Source: Verrucomicrobiales bacterium (lineage in GTDB: Bacteria > Verrucomicrobiota > Verrucomicrobiia > Limisphaerales > J093). From it: a stretch of 64,000 bases of DNA. The notes beneath the pieces are model-generated. The model saw only the letters and a program-made list of their open reading frames with translations, was not told the DNA's origin and made no database searches. The stretch spans positions 558,001 through 622,000 of the forward strand of contig JACKPV010000023.1 of assembly GCA_024233305.1 (NCBI GenBank), read 5' to 3'. Shown in pieces: positions 52,994-60,962 of this stretch. A program made the translations under genes and the position numbers. Position 1 is the stretch's first letter; the number at the start of each line of letters is the position of its first letter.

Positions 52994-54325
52994 CTAACTG
53001 TAAGCGCGCGAGCCATGTTCCAGACTAAACAAGCCCTGCGCCGCAAACCAGCGGTTCGGCCAGCGTCGGCTGTCGGCTTCACTCAGCCCGTGTCCGGGCC
53101 GCTTCTCCCGCTTGCGCAGCAGCGCCCGCAAGCGGCGGCGCAGCCACCCATCCGGGCCACTCAGGCCCGTCGGGTAACTGTCCCGGAAGTAGCCGAGCCA
53201 ACCCCGCAGGATCGGGTTCACTTTCGCGATGATTTCCCCCAGGCTTCGCCCGTTGGTCCGTCGCGTCAGCGGTCGCAACCGCTCCTGCAGCTTCTTGCGG
53301 CTCTTCTTCCGCGGCCATTTCTTCCCCCCGCGGAAGTGCCAGCCCAGGAAATCGAATCCCTCGTCGGTGGCGTTCACTATCCGGGTCTTGGTCGGGTGCA
53401 GGGTCAGCCCCGCTCCCGTGGTCCACTCCCGCAGATAGTCCAGCACCGTCTCGGCCGCTTCCCGGCTCCGGCACAGCACCACCAAATCATCCGCATAGCG
53501 CACCATCGCCCAGCCCCGCCGTTCCATCTCCTGGTCCAACGGGTTGAGATACAGGTTCGCCAGGAGCGGACTGATCACGGCCCCCTGCGGGGTCCCGCGT
53601 TCGGTCGGCTGCCAGCCCTTGAGCGTTTCCAGCACGCCGGCCTTCAGGCATTGTTCCACCAGCGCCAGGACCCTGCCATCCACCACTCGCTGTTTGACCA
53701 ACGCCATCAGTCCCTCATGCGGAATGGTGTCAAAGTAGCTCTTGAGGTCCGCGTCCACGCACCAGACGTAGCCTTGGCTCATCCACTCTTCCACCCTTCC
53801 CACCGCTTCCCGACAGCCACGTCCCGGTCGAAACCCATAGCTGCACTCGGCAAAGTCCCGCTCCAAGATCGGCTCCAGAACATTGCGCAAGGCCGCTTCC
53901 ACGGTCCGGTCCCGCACCGCCGGGATGCCCAGCGGTCGCTTCTCGGTCGTGCCCATTTTCCCGATCCAGACGCGCCGCGCCGGTTGGCGGCGGTAGCTCC
54001 CGGTGCGCAATTCTTCCCCCAGGCGGGCCAATTCGCTCGTCCCCTGTTGGTCGAACTGTTGCACCGTTTGTCCATCCACTCCGGGAGCACCCCGGTTCCG
54101 CCATACCGCGTGGAAAGCGGCCTGCAGGTTCCGCAGCGCGCAGACTTTGTCCCAGAGTCCGAACCATACCGTTGTCGACCCGCTTTGGGCGAGCCGCGTT
54201 AGCATCCGGTCCGTCCATACCGAACGTTGGATCCACCACCCAGGGGCGCGGACCTCTCCGGCTTGTTTAGCCTGGGTTGCCCCAGACACTATCGCCGGTC
54301 GTTCTTGGCGTTCGTCGTTCGTCAT
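52994..54325 (-). CDS. ltrA: Group II intron reverse transcriptase/maturase, copy 2
   Basis: A 443-residue protein with the same reverse transcriptase blocks (GTPQG at 244-248, YADD at 277-280) and maturase domain as the other two copies, and no endonuclease domain. It carries Ser50, Gln347 and Asn358; Asn358 is unique to this copy. The frame is intact, so it can supply maturase for the other introns in trans. Confidence 0.95.
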   Translation of the reverse strand: MTNDERQERPAIVSGATQAKQAGEVRAPGWWIQRSVWTDRMLTRLAQSGSTTVWFGLWDKVCALRNLQAAFHAVWRNRGAPGVDGQTVQQFDQQGTSELARLGEELRTGSYRRQPARRVWIGKMGTTEKRPLGIPAVRDRTVEAALRNVLEPILERDFAECSYGFRPGRGCREAVGRVEEWMSQGYVWCVDADLKSYFDTIPHEGLMALVKQRVVDGRVLALVEQCLKAGVLETLKGWQPTERGTPQGAVISPLLANLYLNPLDQEMERRGWAMVRYADDLVVLCRSREAAETVLDYLREWTTGAGLTLHPTKTRIVNATDEGFDFLGWHFRGGKKWPRKKSRKKLQERLRPLTRRTNGRSLGEIIAKVNPILRGWLGYFRDSYPTGLSGPDGWLRRRLRALLRKREKRPGHGLSEADSRRWPNRWFAAQGLFSLEHGSRAYS

Positions 54326-54850
54326 GGTCGTTCCGTCTCCACTTCCCTGCGCCCCTTCGCTCCCCGGGCGTTACCCCGCTTCCTCGCTACTATGGACGCT
54401 CTGACTCCCGCCGGGCGGCTCTTCGGACCTTGCGGCCATGAACACCGTTCTGTTCCCCGACGGGTCTCCCTGCTTCCTTCGCCCATGCTTCCCATCGTTC
54501 CGTCCCCAACCACCCCACCGCGCCAGTCCGGGCATTTGTCTCCATCCACTCTTCCTCTGCCGGGACCGCCAGCCAGAAGACCCGGTCGCCTGGTGCCGAC
54601 CGAGGGAAGTCCTCCCACTTGGGTCATGGCCTGGGCTTCGCACAGCGCTCGCAGGCTCGCCGCTCGGCGTGGCCGAATCGGGTTCACATGGCTTCGTTGT
54701 CTCACTTCGCTTCGTTACGGACCGATGGTTCACCTCCGGCAGCTCTCCACCCCGTGTTGCCACGACGCAGTAGCCTTCGGTCACAGGCGGGTGAATGAAC
54801 CGCCTGACGAGGACTTTCACCTCGCAATATGGACGCCCTCACAGGCGCAC

Positions 54851-54914
54851 GAGCGCGGAATTCATTCCGCAGCAAGCTTGACGGCCGGTGGGGCCAGCGG
54901 AATGAACCCCGTGC
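54851..54914. repeat. Palindromic repeat, copy B (intron landing site)
   Basis: A 64-bp relative of the repeat at 48338-48403. The left arm is identical (GAGCGCGGAATTCATTCCGC), followed by the same AGCAAG-TTGAC stretch. The right arm is decayed (..GCGGAATGAACCCCGTGC). The intron sits against the intact arm, on the minus strand, at the equivalent position to copy A. Confidence 0.7.
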
Positions 54915-55386
54915 ACCATTTCCCCAGCCGCCTCGGACTTGTGAAAAGCTGCGCCGTGACCATTCAGTAGCTCGTAGCCGCCGACGTGTAATCGGCGCAT
55001 GCTTTAGCCGTAACCATGCAGTAGGATCCACCACGGATGGGCACCTCGCGCGGGTCGCGGTGACGTCCGGTGCCTTGAACACACTCGGGCTGTCGACTTC
55101 TCGCTTCCCGCACCGCGAGCACGGCCTCCCTCACCAACCCAAGGCCCGAGGGCAGGCATGTGACAATATCAAGAACTGACCCCTTTGCAGTGATAACCCA
55201 CGTTTCTGTGGGCGCCGGAGAGGGTGTGGAAACCGGCCTGAAGACTCCCGTCAGCGGATGACGTGCGAGCGAAGACTCACGAAAACGACTGCAAATATTT
55301 CGCCCGAAGAAAGGGTTGACAGGTTTTTGGCAGCGCGAGCGGAGAGCTTGCCGGTCAGTCCGTGCACGCGGTATCATCCCGCCTCA
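54915..55386. other. Intergenic region before the ECF sigma gene
   Basis: About 470 bases without a credible gene. A small inverted repeat (GCCGCCGACG..TCGGCGC, around 54971-54993) resembles a decayed palindromic repeat. A TTGACA at 55316-55321 lacks a -10 box at the usual spacing. A TATCAT at 55372-55377 lies nine bases before the sigma factor ATG but has no good -35 partner. Confidence 0.4.
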
Positions 55387-55950
55387 ATGAGCGAGGTAAC
55401 CCGGCTGCTGGATGCCGTGGAACGTGGCGAATCCCAGGCCGCGGAGGAATTGCTGCCGCTCGTATACGGGGAACTGCGCCGCCTGGCAGCGGTTCGCATG
55501 GCTGCCGAGAAGCCCGGCCAGACCCTGCAGGCGACTGCCCTGGTCCACGAAGCGTGGCTGCGGCTTGCCGGCAATGATCACCAACAGTGGCGCGGGCGAA
55601 CTCACTTCTTCAGGGCTGCCGCCGAAGCCATGCGGCGGATTCTCATTGATCGCGCGCGGAGTAAGGCAGCCGCCAAACGCGGTGATGCGGTGCCGCTCGA
55701 GGAACTCCACGAAAGCCGCCTCGTGATGCGGGCACCAGAATCGGAGGCCCTCGCCGTGAATGAAGCCTTGGATGAACTCTCCGACACCGATCCCGTCGCC
55801 GCCCAGGTGGTCAAACTGCGCTACTTCGCCGGCATGACGGTCCCGGAGATTGCGCAGGTGCTCGGGGTCTCGGAGCGGACCGTGCATCGCAATTGGGCGT
55901 ACGCCCGGTCCTGGTTGAAGGGGGCGATTCGTGACGGCGAAACGGTCTGA
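55387..55950 (+). CDS. ECF-family RNA polymerase sigma factor
   Basis: A 187-residue ECF sigma factor of the type common in Acidobacteria, Planctomycetes and Verrucomicrobia. Region 2 is at about residues 20-90 ('LLPLVYGELRRLAAVRMAAE', 'ATALVHEAWLRLAG', 'RTHFFRAAAEAMRRILIDRA'). Region 4 is at about 125-180 ('DPVAAQVVKLRYFAGMTVPE', 'IAQVLGVSERTVHRNWAYAR', a helix-turn-helix). The ATG at 55387 (MSEVTRLLDA) starts exactly at the family's N-terminus; the open frame upstream lacks sigma features. No Shine-Dalgarno site is seen. No anti-sigma factor is visible. Instead a Ser/Thr kinase gene follows after 111 bases, the arrangement typical of this ECF group, in which kinase signalling is thought to control sigma activity. 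Confidence 0.93.
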   Translation: MSEVTRLLDAVERGESQAAEELLPLVYGELRRLAAVRMAAEKPGQTLQATALVHEAWLRLAGNDHQQWRGRTHFFRAAAEAMRRILIDRARSKAAAKRGDAVPLEELHESRLVMRAPESEALAVNEALDELSDTDPVAAQVVKLRYFAGMTVPEIAQVLGVSERTVHRNWAYARSWLKGAIRDGETV

Positions 55951-56061
55951 GGGCGCTTCGCGATTTGAGGCGCCGGGAGCGCCCCGGACAGAATTTTGAA
56001 ATTCCGTGTCAGGGTTTGGCCCCGGATTACGCCATTCCCTCATGAACGGACCGTGTCAGCG

Positions 56062-57194
56062 ATGAACGCCGAAGCCAAAGCCAGCGATTGTCCCGAGCGC
56101 GACATCTTCTTCGAAGCCATCGAAAAGGCATCGGAGGAAGAGCGCGCGGCGTACGTCGAGGTGGCCTGCGGCGAGGATGCGGCCCTGCGTCGGCGCGTCG
56201 AGGTCCTGCTGACCGACCATTCCGAGGACGACGAGTTCATGCGGACCCCGGTCGCGGAGATTGTGGCCCTGGATACACCCAACGCGGCAACACTGGAACA
56301 ACCCGGCACCCTGATCGGCCGCTACCGGCTACTGGAACCACTCGGCGAAGGCGGGTTCGGCGTGGTCCATCTGGCGGACCAACAGGAGCCGATCCGCCGC
56401 CAGGTCGCCCTGAAGATCATCAAGCTGGGCATGGACACCCGGCAGGTCATCGCCCGCTTCGAGGCCGAGCGGCAGGCCCTGGCGATGATGGACCATCCCA
56501 ACATCGCCAAGGTGCTCGATGCCGGGGTCACGGAGACTGGACGTCCCTACTTCGTCATGGAACGGGTCCGGGGCATTCCGATCACGCGGTTCTGCGAGGA
56601 AAACCGACTCTCGATCGAGGGACGCCTCGAACTCCTCATCCCCGTCTGCCACGCCATCCAGCATGCCCACCAGAAGGTGATCATTCACCGGGACATCAAG
56701 CCCTCGAACGTCCTGGTCACGGGCAGTCCCGATGGTTCGGGCCACCCGATGGTGATCGACTTCGGAGTCGCCAAGGCCATCGAGGAACCGCTTACCGACA
56801 AGCCGCTCCACACCAGCCTGCTCCAGATGATCGGCACGCCGGCTTACATGAGCCCCGAGCAGGCCGAGCGGGGACCGGGCGGCGTCAGCGATGTGGACAC
56901 CCGCAGCGACGTCTATTCGCTGGGCATCCTGCTTTATGAACTCCTCACCGGCACCACGCCTTTTCCCGAGGAACGGCTGCGAGAAGCCGGGTTCGCCGAG
57001 ATTCAACGGATCCTCAGCCAGGAGGAACCGCAGCAGCCGTCCGCCCGCCTTGCGGAAATCCAGGGGAGCACACGCGCCCCCGCGTGTCCCCGACCGGCGC
57101 CCCCGCCGGTTGGCTCTGGAAAGGGGGCTGGGGCCGGAAGTGAAAACGGATTCGACGGGGGCGTCGAATCCTGCACGCGAGGGCGCGTGCGCTC
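56062..57194 (+). CDS. Ser/Thr protein kinase, 5' exon (interrupted by intron)
   Basis: This exon encodes residues 1-377 plus two bases of the next codon. An N-terminal helical region (1-80) precedes a Hanks-type kinase domain: glycine loop GEGGFG at 95-100, Lys118 in 'QVALKII', catalytic loop 'HRDIKPSN' (Asp211), 'DFGVAK' (Asp233) and 'MIGTPAYMSPEQAERGPGG'. Past 'RILSQEEPQQPSARL' the sequence becomes low-complexity, because four perfect stem-loops have been added in frame (57070-57190). The group II intron then begins. Without splicing, translation would stop 15 codons into the intron and lack the last part of the kinase domain. The matching 3' exon is 59151-60924. The kinase is probably the signalling partner of the ECF sigma factor upstream. 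An ATG at 56062 is chosen because family similarity begins shortly after it. Confidence 0.9.
57070..57190. repeat. Cluster of four perfect stem-loops inside the kinase gene
   Basis: Four hairpins, each with a 4-base loop: 57070-57087 (ACACGCG, CCCC, CGCGTGT), 57093-57110 (ACCGGCG, CCCC, CGCCGGT), 57148-57171 (10-bp stem, loop GGGG) and 57173-57190 (GCACGCG, AGGG, CGCGTGC). The last one is followed by GCTC and the intron. The segment adds about 40 in-frame residues ('GSTRAPACPRPAPPPVGSGK..') without homology to kinases, so it looks like an inserted repeat element. Confidence 0.8.
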
Positions 57195-57719
57195 GTGCGC
57201 CTGTGAGGGCGTCCATATTGCGAGGTGAAAGTCCTCGTCAGGCGGTTCATTCACCCGCCTGTGACCGAAGGCTACTGCGTCGTGGCAACACGGGGTGGAG
57301 AGCTGCCGGAGGTGAACCATCGGTCCGTAACGAAGCGAAGTGAGACAACGAAGCCATGTGAACCCGATTCGGCCACGCCGAGCGGCGAGCCTGCGAGCGC
57401 TGTGCGAAGCCCAGGCCATGACCCAAGTGGGAGGACTTCCCTCGGTCGGCACCAGGCGACCGGGTCTTCTGGCTGGCGGTCCCGGCAGAGGAAGAGTGGA
57501 TGGAGACAAATGCCCGGACTGGCGCGGTGGGGTGGTTGGGGACGGAACGATGGGAAGCATGGGCGAAGGAAGCAGGGAGACCCGTCGGGGAACAGAACGG
57601 TGTTCATGGCCGCAAGGTCCGAAGAGCCGCCCGGCGGGAGTCAGAGCGTCCATAGTAGCGAGGAAGCGGGGTAACGCCCGGGGAGCGAAGGGGCGCAGGG
57701 AAGTGGAGACGGAACGACC

Positions 57720-59051
57720 ATGACGAACGACGAACGCCAAGAACGACCGGCGATAGTGTCTGGGGCAACCCAGGCTAAACAAGCCGGAGAGGTCCGCGCC
57801 CCTGGGTGGTGGATCCAACGTTCGGTATGGACGGACCGGATGCTAACGCGGCTCGCCCAAAGCGGGCCGACAACGGTATGGTTCGGACTCTGGGACAAAG
57901 TCTGCGCGCTGCGGAACCTGCAGGCCGCTTTCCACGCGGTATGGCGGAACCGGGGTGCTCCCGGAGTGGATGGACAAACGGTGCAACAGTTCGACCAACA
58001 GGGGACGAGCGAATTGGCCCGCCTGGGGGAAGAATTGCGCACCGGGAGCTACCGCCGCCAACCGGCGCGGCGCGTCTGGATCGGGAAAATGGGCACGACC
58101 GAGAAGCGACCGCTGGGCATCCCGGCGGTGCGGGACCGGACCGTGGAAGCGGCCTTGCGCAATGTTCTGGAGCCGATCTTGGAGCGGGACTTTGCCGAGT
58201 GCAGCTATGGGTTTCGACCGGGACGTGGCTGTCGGGAAGCGGTGGGAAGGGTGGAAGAGTGGATGAGCCAAGGCTACGTCTGGTGCGTGGACGCGGACCT
58301 CAAGAGCTACTTTGACACCATTCCGCATGAGGGACTGATGGCGTTGGTCAAACAGCGAGTGGTGGATGGCAGGGTCCTGGCGCTGGTGGAACAATGCCTG
58401 AAGGCCGGCGTGCTGGAAACGCTCAAGGGCTGGCAGCCGACCGAACGCGGGACCCCGCAGGGGGCCGTGATCAGTCCGCTCCTGGCGAACCTGTATCTCA
58501 ACCCGTTGGACCAGGAGATGGAACGGCGGGGCTGGGCGATGGTGCGCTATGCGGATGATTTGGTGGTGCTGTGCCGGAGCCGGGAAGCGGCCGAGACGGT
58601 GCTGGACTATCTGCGGGAGTGGACCACGGGAGCGGGGCTGACCCTGCACCCGACCAAGACCCGGATAGTGAACGCCACCGACGAGGGATTCGATTTCCTG
58701 GGCTGGCACTTCCGCGGGGGGAAGAAATGGCCGCGGAAGAAGAGCCGCAAGAAGCTGCAGGAGCGGTTGCGACCGCTGACGCGACGGACCCACGGGCGAA
58801 GCCTGGGGGAAATCATCGCGAAAGTGAACCCGATCCTGCGGGGTTGGCTCGGCTACTTCCGGGACAGTTACCCGACGGGCCTGAGTGGCCCGGATGGGTG
58901 GCTGCGCCGCCGCTTGCGGGCGCTGCTGCGCAAGCGGGAGAAGCGGCCCGGACACGGGCTGAGTGAAGCCGACAGCCGACGCTGGCCGAACCGCTGGTTT
59001 GCGGCGCAGGGCTTGTTTAGTCTGGAACATGGCTCGCGCGCTTACAGTTAG
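57720..59051 (+). CDS. ltrA: Group II intron reverse transcriptase/maturase, copy 3
   Basis: A 443-residue intact maturase with the YADD and GTPQG motifs and no endonuclease domain. It carries Pro50 (Ser in the other two copies), Gln347 and His358. It would be needed for efficient removal of the intron that interrupts the Ser/Thr kinase, although the other copies could supply it. Confidence 0.95.
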   Translation: MTNDERQERPAIVSGATQAKQAGEVRAPGWWIQRSVWTDRMLTRLAQSGPTTVWFGLWDKVCALRNLQAAFHAVWRNRGAPGVDGQTVQQFDQQGTSELARLGEELRTGSYRRQPARRVWIGKMGTTEKRPLGIPAVRDRTVEAALRNVLEPILERDFAECSYGFRPGRGCREAVGRVEEWMSQGYVWCVDADLKSYFDTIPHEGLMALVKQRVVDGRVLALVEQCLKAGVLETLKGWQPTERGTPQGAVISPLLANLYLNPLDQEMERRGWAMVRYADDLVVLCRSREAAETVLDYLREWTTGAGLTLHPTKTRIVNATDEGFDFLGWHFRGGKKWPRKKSRKKLQERLRPLTRRTHGRSLGEIIAKVNPILRGWLGYFRDSYPTGLSGPDGWLRRRLRALLRKREKRPGHGLSEADSRRWPNRWFAAQGLFSLEHGSRAYS

Positions 59052-59076
59052 TCTCGCCGAGACCCCACTGACCGGA

Positions 59077-59109
59077 GAGCCGTATGCGGGAAATCCGCCC
59101 GTACGGTTC
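59077..59109 (+). ncRNA. Group II intron domain V, copy 3
   Basis: The same 33-base domain V hairpin (GAGCC..GAAA..GGTTC) as copies 1 and 2, at the same intron position. Confidence 0.88.
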
Positions 59110-59150
59110 GGAGGGAGGGGTGGCGCTAATCCCGTCATCCCTACCCCTAT

Positions 59151-60924
59151 CCCGGAGGATGTCACGCTCGGTTTCAAGGTTCCCACCGACCTCGACTGGA
59201 TCGTGCTCAAGGCCATCGACAAGGACCGCAACCGCCGCTACGTCACCCCCAACGAACTGGCCGATGACCTCAGGCGTTTCCTCAAGAACGAGCCCATCCT
59301 CGCCCGTCCTATCAGCCAGACCGCCAGAGTGTGGCGCTGGTGCCGACGTCACACGGCGGTCGCAGCCCTGACTGCCGGCTTGGTCCTGGCGCTGATCGCC
59401 GGCTTTGGCGGTACTCTCTGGCAGTTGCAGCGGGCGGAACAAAATGCTGCCGAGAACCTCCGCCAAGTCGCCCGGTTGAACGTCCTCACCGGCGTCAACC
59501 TCCTGCAGGAAGGCGACTCCTTCAAGAGCCTGCTCTGGTTCGCCGAAGCCCTGGCGCTGAAGGCCGGGCCGCCCGAACGCGACGTCGTGGATCGGCTCCG
59601 CATCGCTTCCATCATCGCGCAAGGGCCGCGACTCGCCGCCGTCATCACCCACGACGGCCAACCCGTTGCCGACGCCGCCTTTCATTCCACGAAGGATCAA
59701 CTCGCCACCGTGGGACGCGACCGTCGCCTGCGCCTCTGGGACCTTGCCACCGTCGAGACAGTGTTCCTGACCGAACCCTTTGCCGAACGTCCTTCCGAGG
59801 TCCTCTTCTCACCCGACGGCGAAGTGATCCTGGTGGGCAGCTCCGAGTTCAACCAGGTGCGCATGATCTCCGCGTTGGATGGCAAGCCGCTGAGCAACAC
59901 CATCCCTCACTTTGCCGGCGGGGCGAACAACCGCCCGCTGCCACCACGCTTCGATGCTTTAGGTGAACGCCTTCTCACCCAAAGCGCACCGAAAACACTT
60001 CGAGTCTGGGCTGTGCGCGACGGCTCCCCGCTCGGCCCGTCGATCCCGCTCGGCGCCCCGGTCGCGTGGACGGGCTTCAGCGAACATGGCACGCAAGTTC
60101 GGACGGTCACTCAGGACGGGAAGGCGACGACTTGGGATTGGCGAAGTGGAAGCCGGATATCGAACCCAGAACCCCGAACGCTGAATATCGAAGGCGAGCC
60201 CAACTTCGACGTTGGACGTTCAGTGTTCGACATTCGAAGTTCGACTTCAGTCCGCAGCCCCGACGGCTCCCGCTACGCCACCCTTGCCGCCGATCACCGC
60301 GTGCGTGTCTGGGACTCGGGAACCGACGAACCGCTCACACCTCCCATCGACCATTTCACGGCGTCCGGCCCCGTCGGTTTCAGCGCCAATGGCCGGTTCT
60401 TCTTCACGATGCACCCGGCCCATGCGGTGTACGTTTGGGAACTTCCGGAGAATACCGAACCGCCAGTCCTGCTCCGGCCCGAGGCCCCGAACACTCTGGC
60501 GGAGACTGGCCGGGACGGTTCGGTCATTGTGACCCGTGATCCGGGCAGCCCGATTCGCGTGCGGGCCCTGTCGGGTACCCAGGAAGTGTCCCTCCATCCC
60601 GCCAGCCTGAAGGAAGTTCCCGTGCAGGCATGGTTCGATGACACCGGCCAGTTCATCATCCTCGAATACCCGAACCAGCGTGCTCAGGTCTGGGATGCCA
60701 CCTCCGGTCTGCCTGTCACTCCCGTGTTCCGGAGCCGCTACGCCACCAATGAAGCCGCCTACCGGACGATCCAGTTTCCTGATTTCCCATCTGACACTCG
60801 CCACTCGCCGCCGCAGGCCCTGGCCGAACTCCTCTCCGGCAGCCGCCTCGACGGCACCGGCGGTTGGAAGCCGCTCGAACTGGGCGACATCCTCGCGCGC
60901 TGGAATGCTGTCAATCGCGAATAG
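59151..60924 (+). CDS. Ser/Thr protein kinase, 3' exon (kinase end, TM, WD40)
   Basis: This exon continues the kinase at 'PEDVTLGFKVPTDLDWIVLK', 'AIDKDRNRRYVTPNELADDL', the last helices of the kinase domain. A single membrane helix follows ('AVAALTAGLVLALIAGFGGT'), then a short helical region ('NLLQEGDSFKSLLWFAEALA') and WD40-like beta-propeller repeats ('TVGRDRRLRLWDLATVETVF', 'TLAADHRVRVWDSGTDEPLT', 'FTMHPAHAVYVWELP'). Joined to the 5' exon it gives 2907 bases, 968 residues. The kinase would be cytoplasmic and the propeller on the other side of the membrane. About 32 residues within the propeller (60156-60250) come from an inserted array of 7-base repeats. The LVIVD protein gene follows 38 bases after the stop. 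Confidence 0.9.
60156..60250. repeat. Array of degenerate 7-base repeats, inverted halves
   Basis: The first half reads in 7-base units (AACCCAG, AACCCCG, AACGCTG, AATATCG, AAGGCGA). The second half has units GTTGGAC, GTTCAGT, GTTCGAC, ATTCGAA, GTTCGAC, close to the reverse complement of the first. It lies in frame inside the WD40 part of the kinase and encodes 'SNPEPRTLNIEGEPNFDVGR..', which has no propeller character. Confidence 0.65.
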
Positions 60925-60962
60925 CTCCCTACTTCGAACTCAGTTCAACCCATCCCGTGACC

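Larger units (their letters stand above)
52895..54850 (-). mobile_element. Group II intron copy 2 (class IIC-like), inverted
   Basis: A 1956-bp copy on the minus strand: it starts GTGCGCC at 54850 and ends ..CCCCTAT at 52895, followed by C. It has the same length and structure as copies 1 and 3, with only scattered base differences seen. The 5' flank on its strand is the second palindromic repeat, ending in a stem-loop (54855-54870) plus GCTC. With copy 1 it forms a pair of long inverted repeats around the Tat-exported protein gene. Confidence 0.9.
57195..59150 (+). mobile_element. Group II intron copy 3, within the kinase gene
   Basis: A 1956-bp intron, GTGCGCC..CCCCTAT, with the same ends and length as copies 1 and 2. 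The upstream exon ends ..GTGCGCTC and the downstream exon begins CCCGGAG. Exact removal joins TC to C to make a Ser codon, followed by CCG GAG GAT (Pro-Glu-Asp), which continues the kinase frame. All intron parts (5' end, maturase gene, domain V) are intact, so splicing is plausible. Confidence 0.92.

Noticed and set aside
55316..55321. TTGACA as -35 box of the ECF sigma gene promoter
   Set aside because: No -10-like hexamer lies 16-18 bases downstream. The better TATCAT at 55372 is too far away to pair with it.
57720..59051. Reverse transcriptase genes as retrons or diversity-generating elements
   Set aside because: The flanking GTGCG start, domain V, maturase domain and identical 1956-bp units show group II introns. 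No msr/msd or template/variable repeat pair was seen.
60156..60250. The short repeats as a CRISPR array
   Set aside because: The unit is 7 bases, degenerate and without spacers, and no cas gene is present. No CRISPR array was found anywhere in the window.
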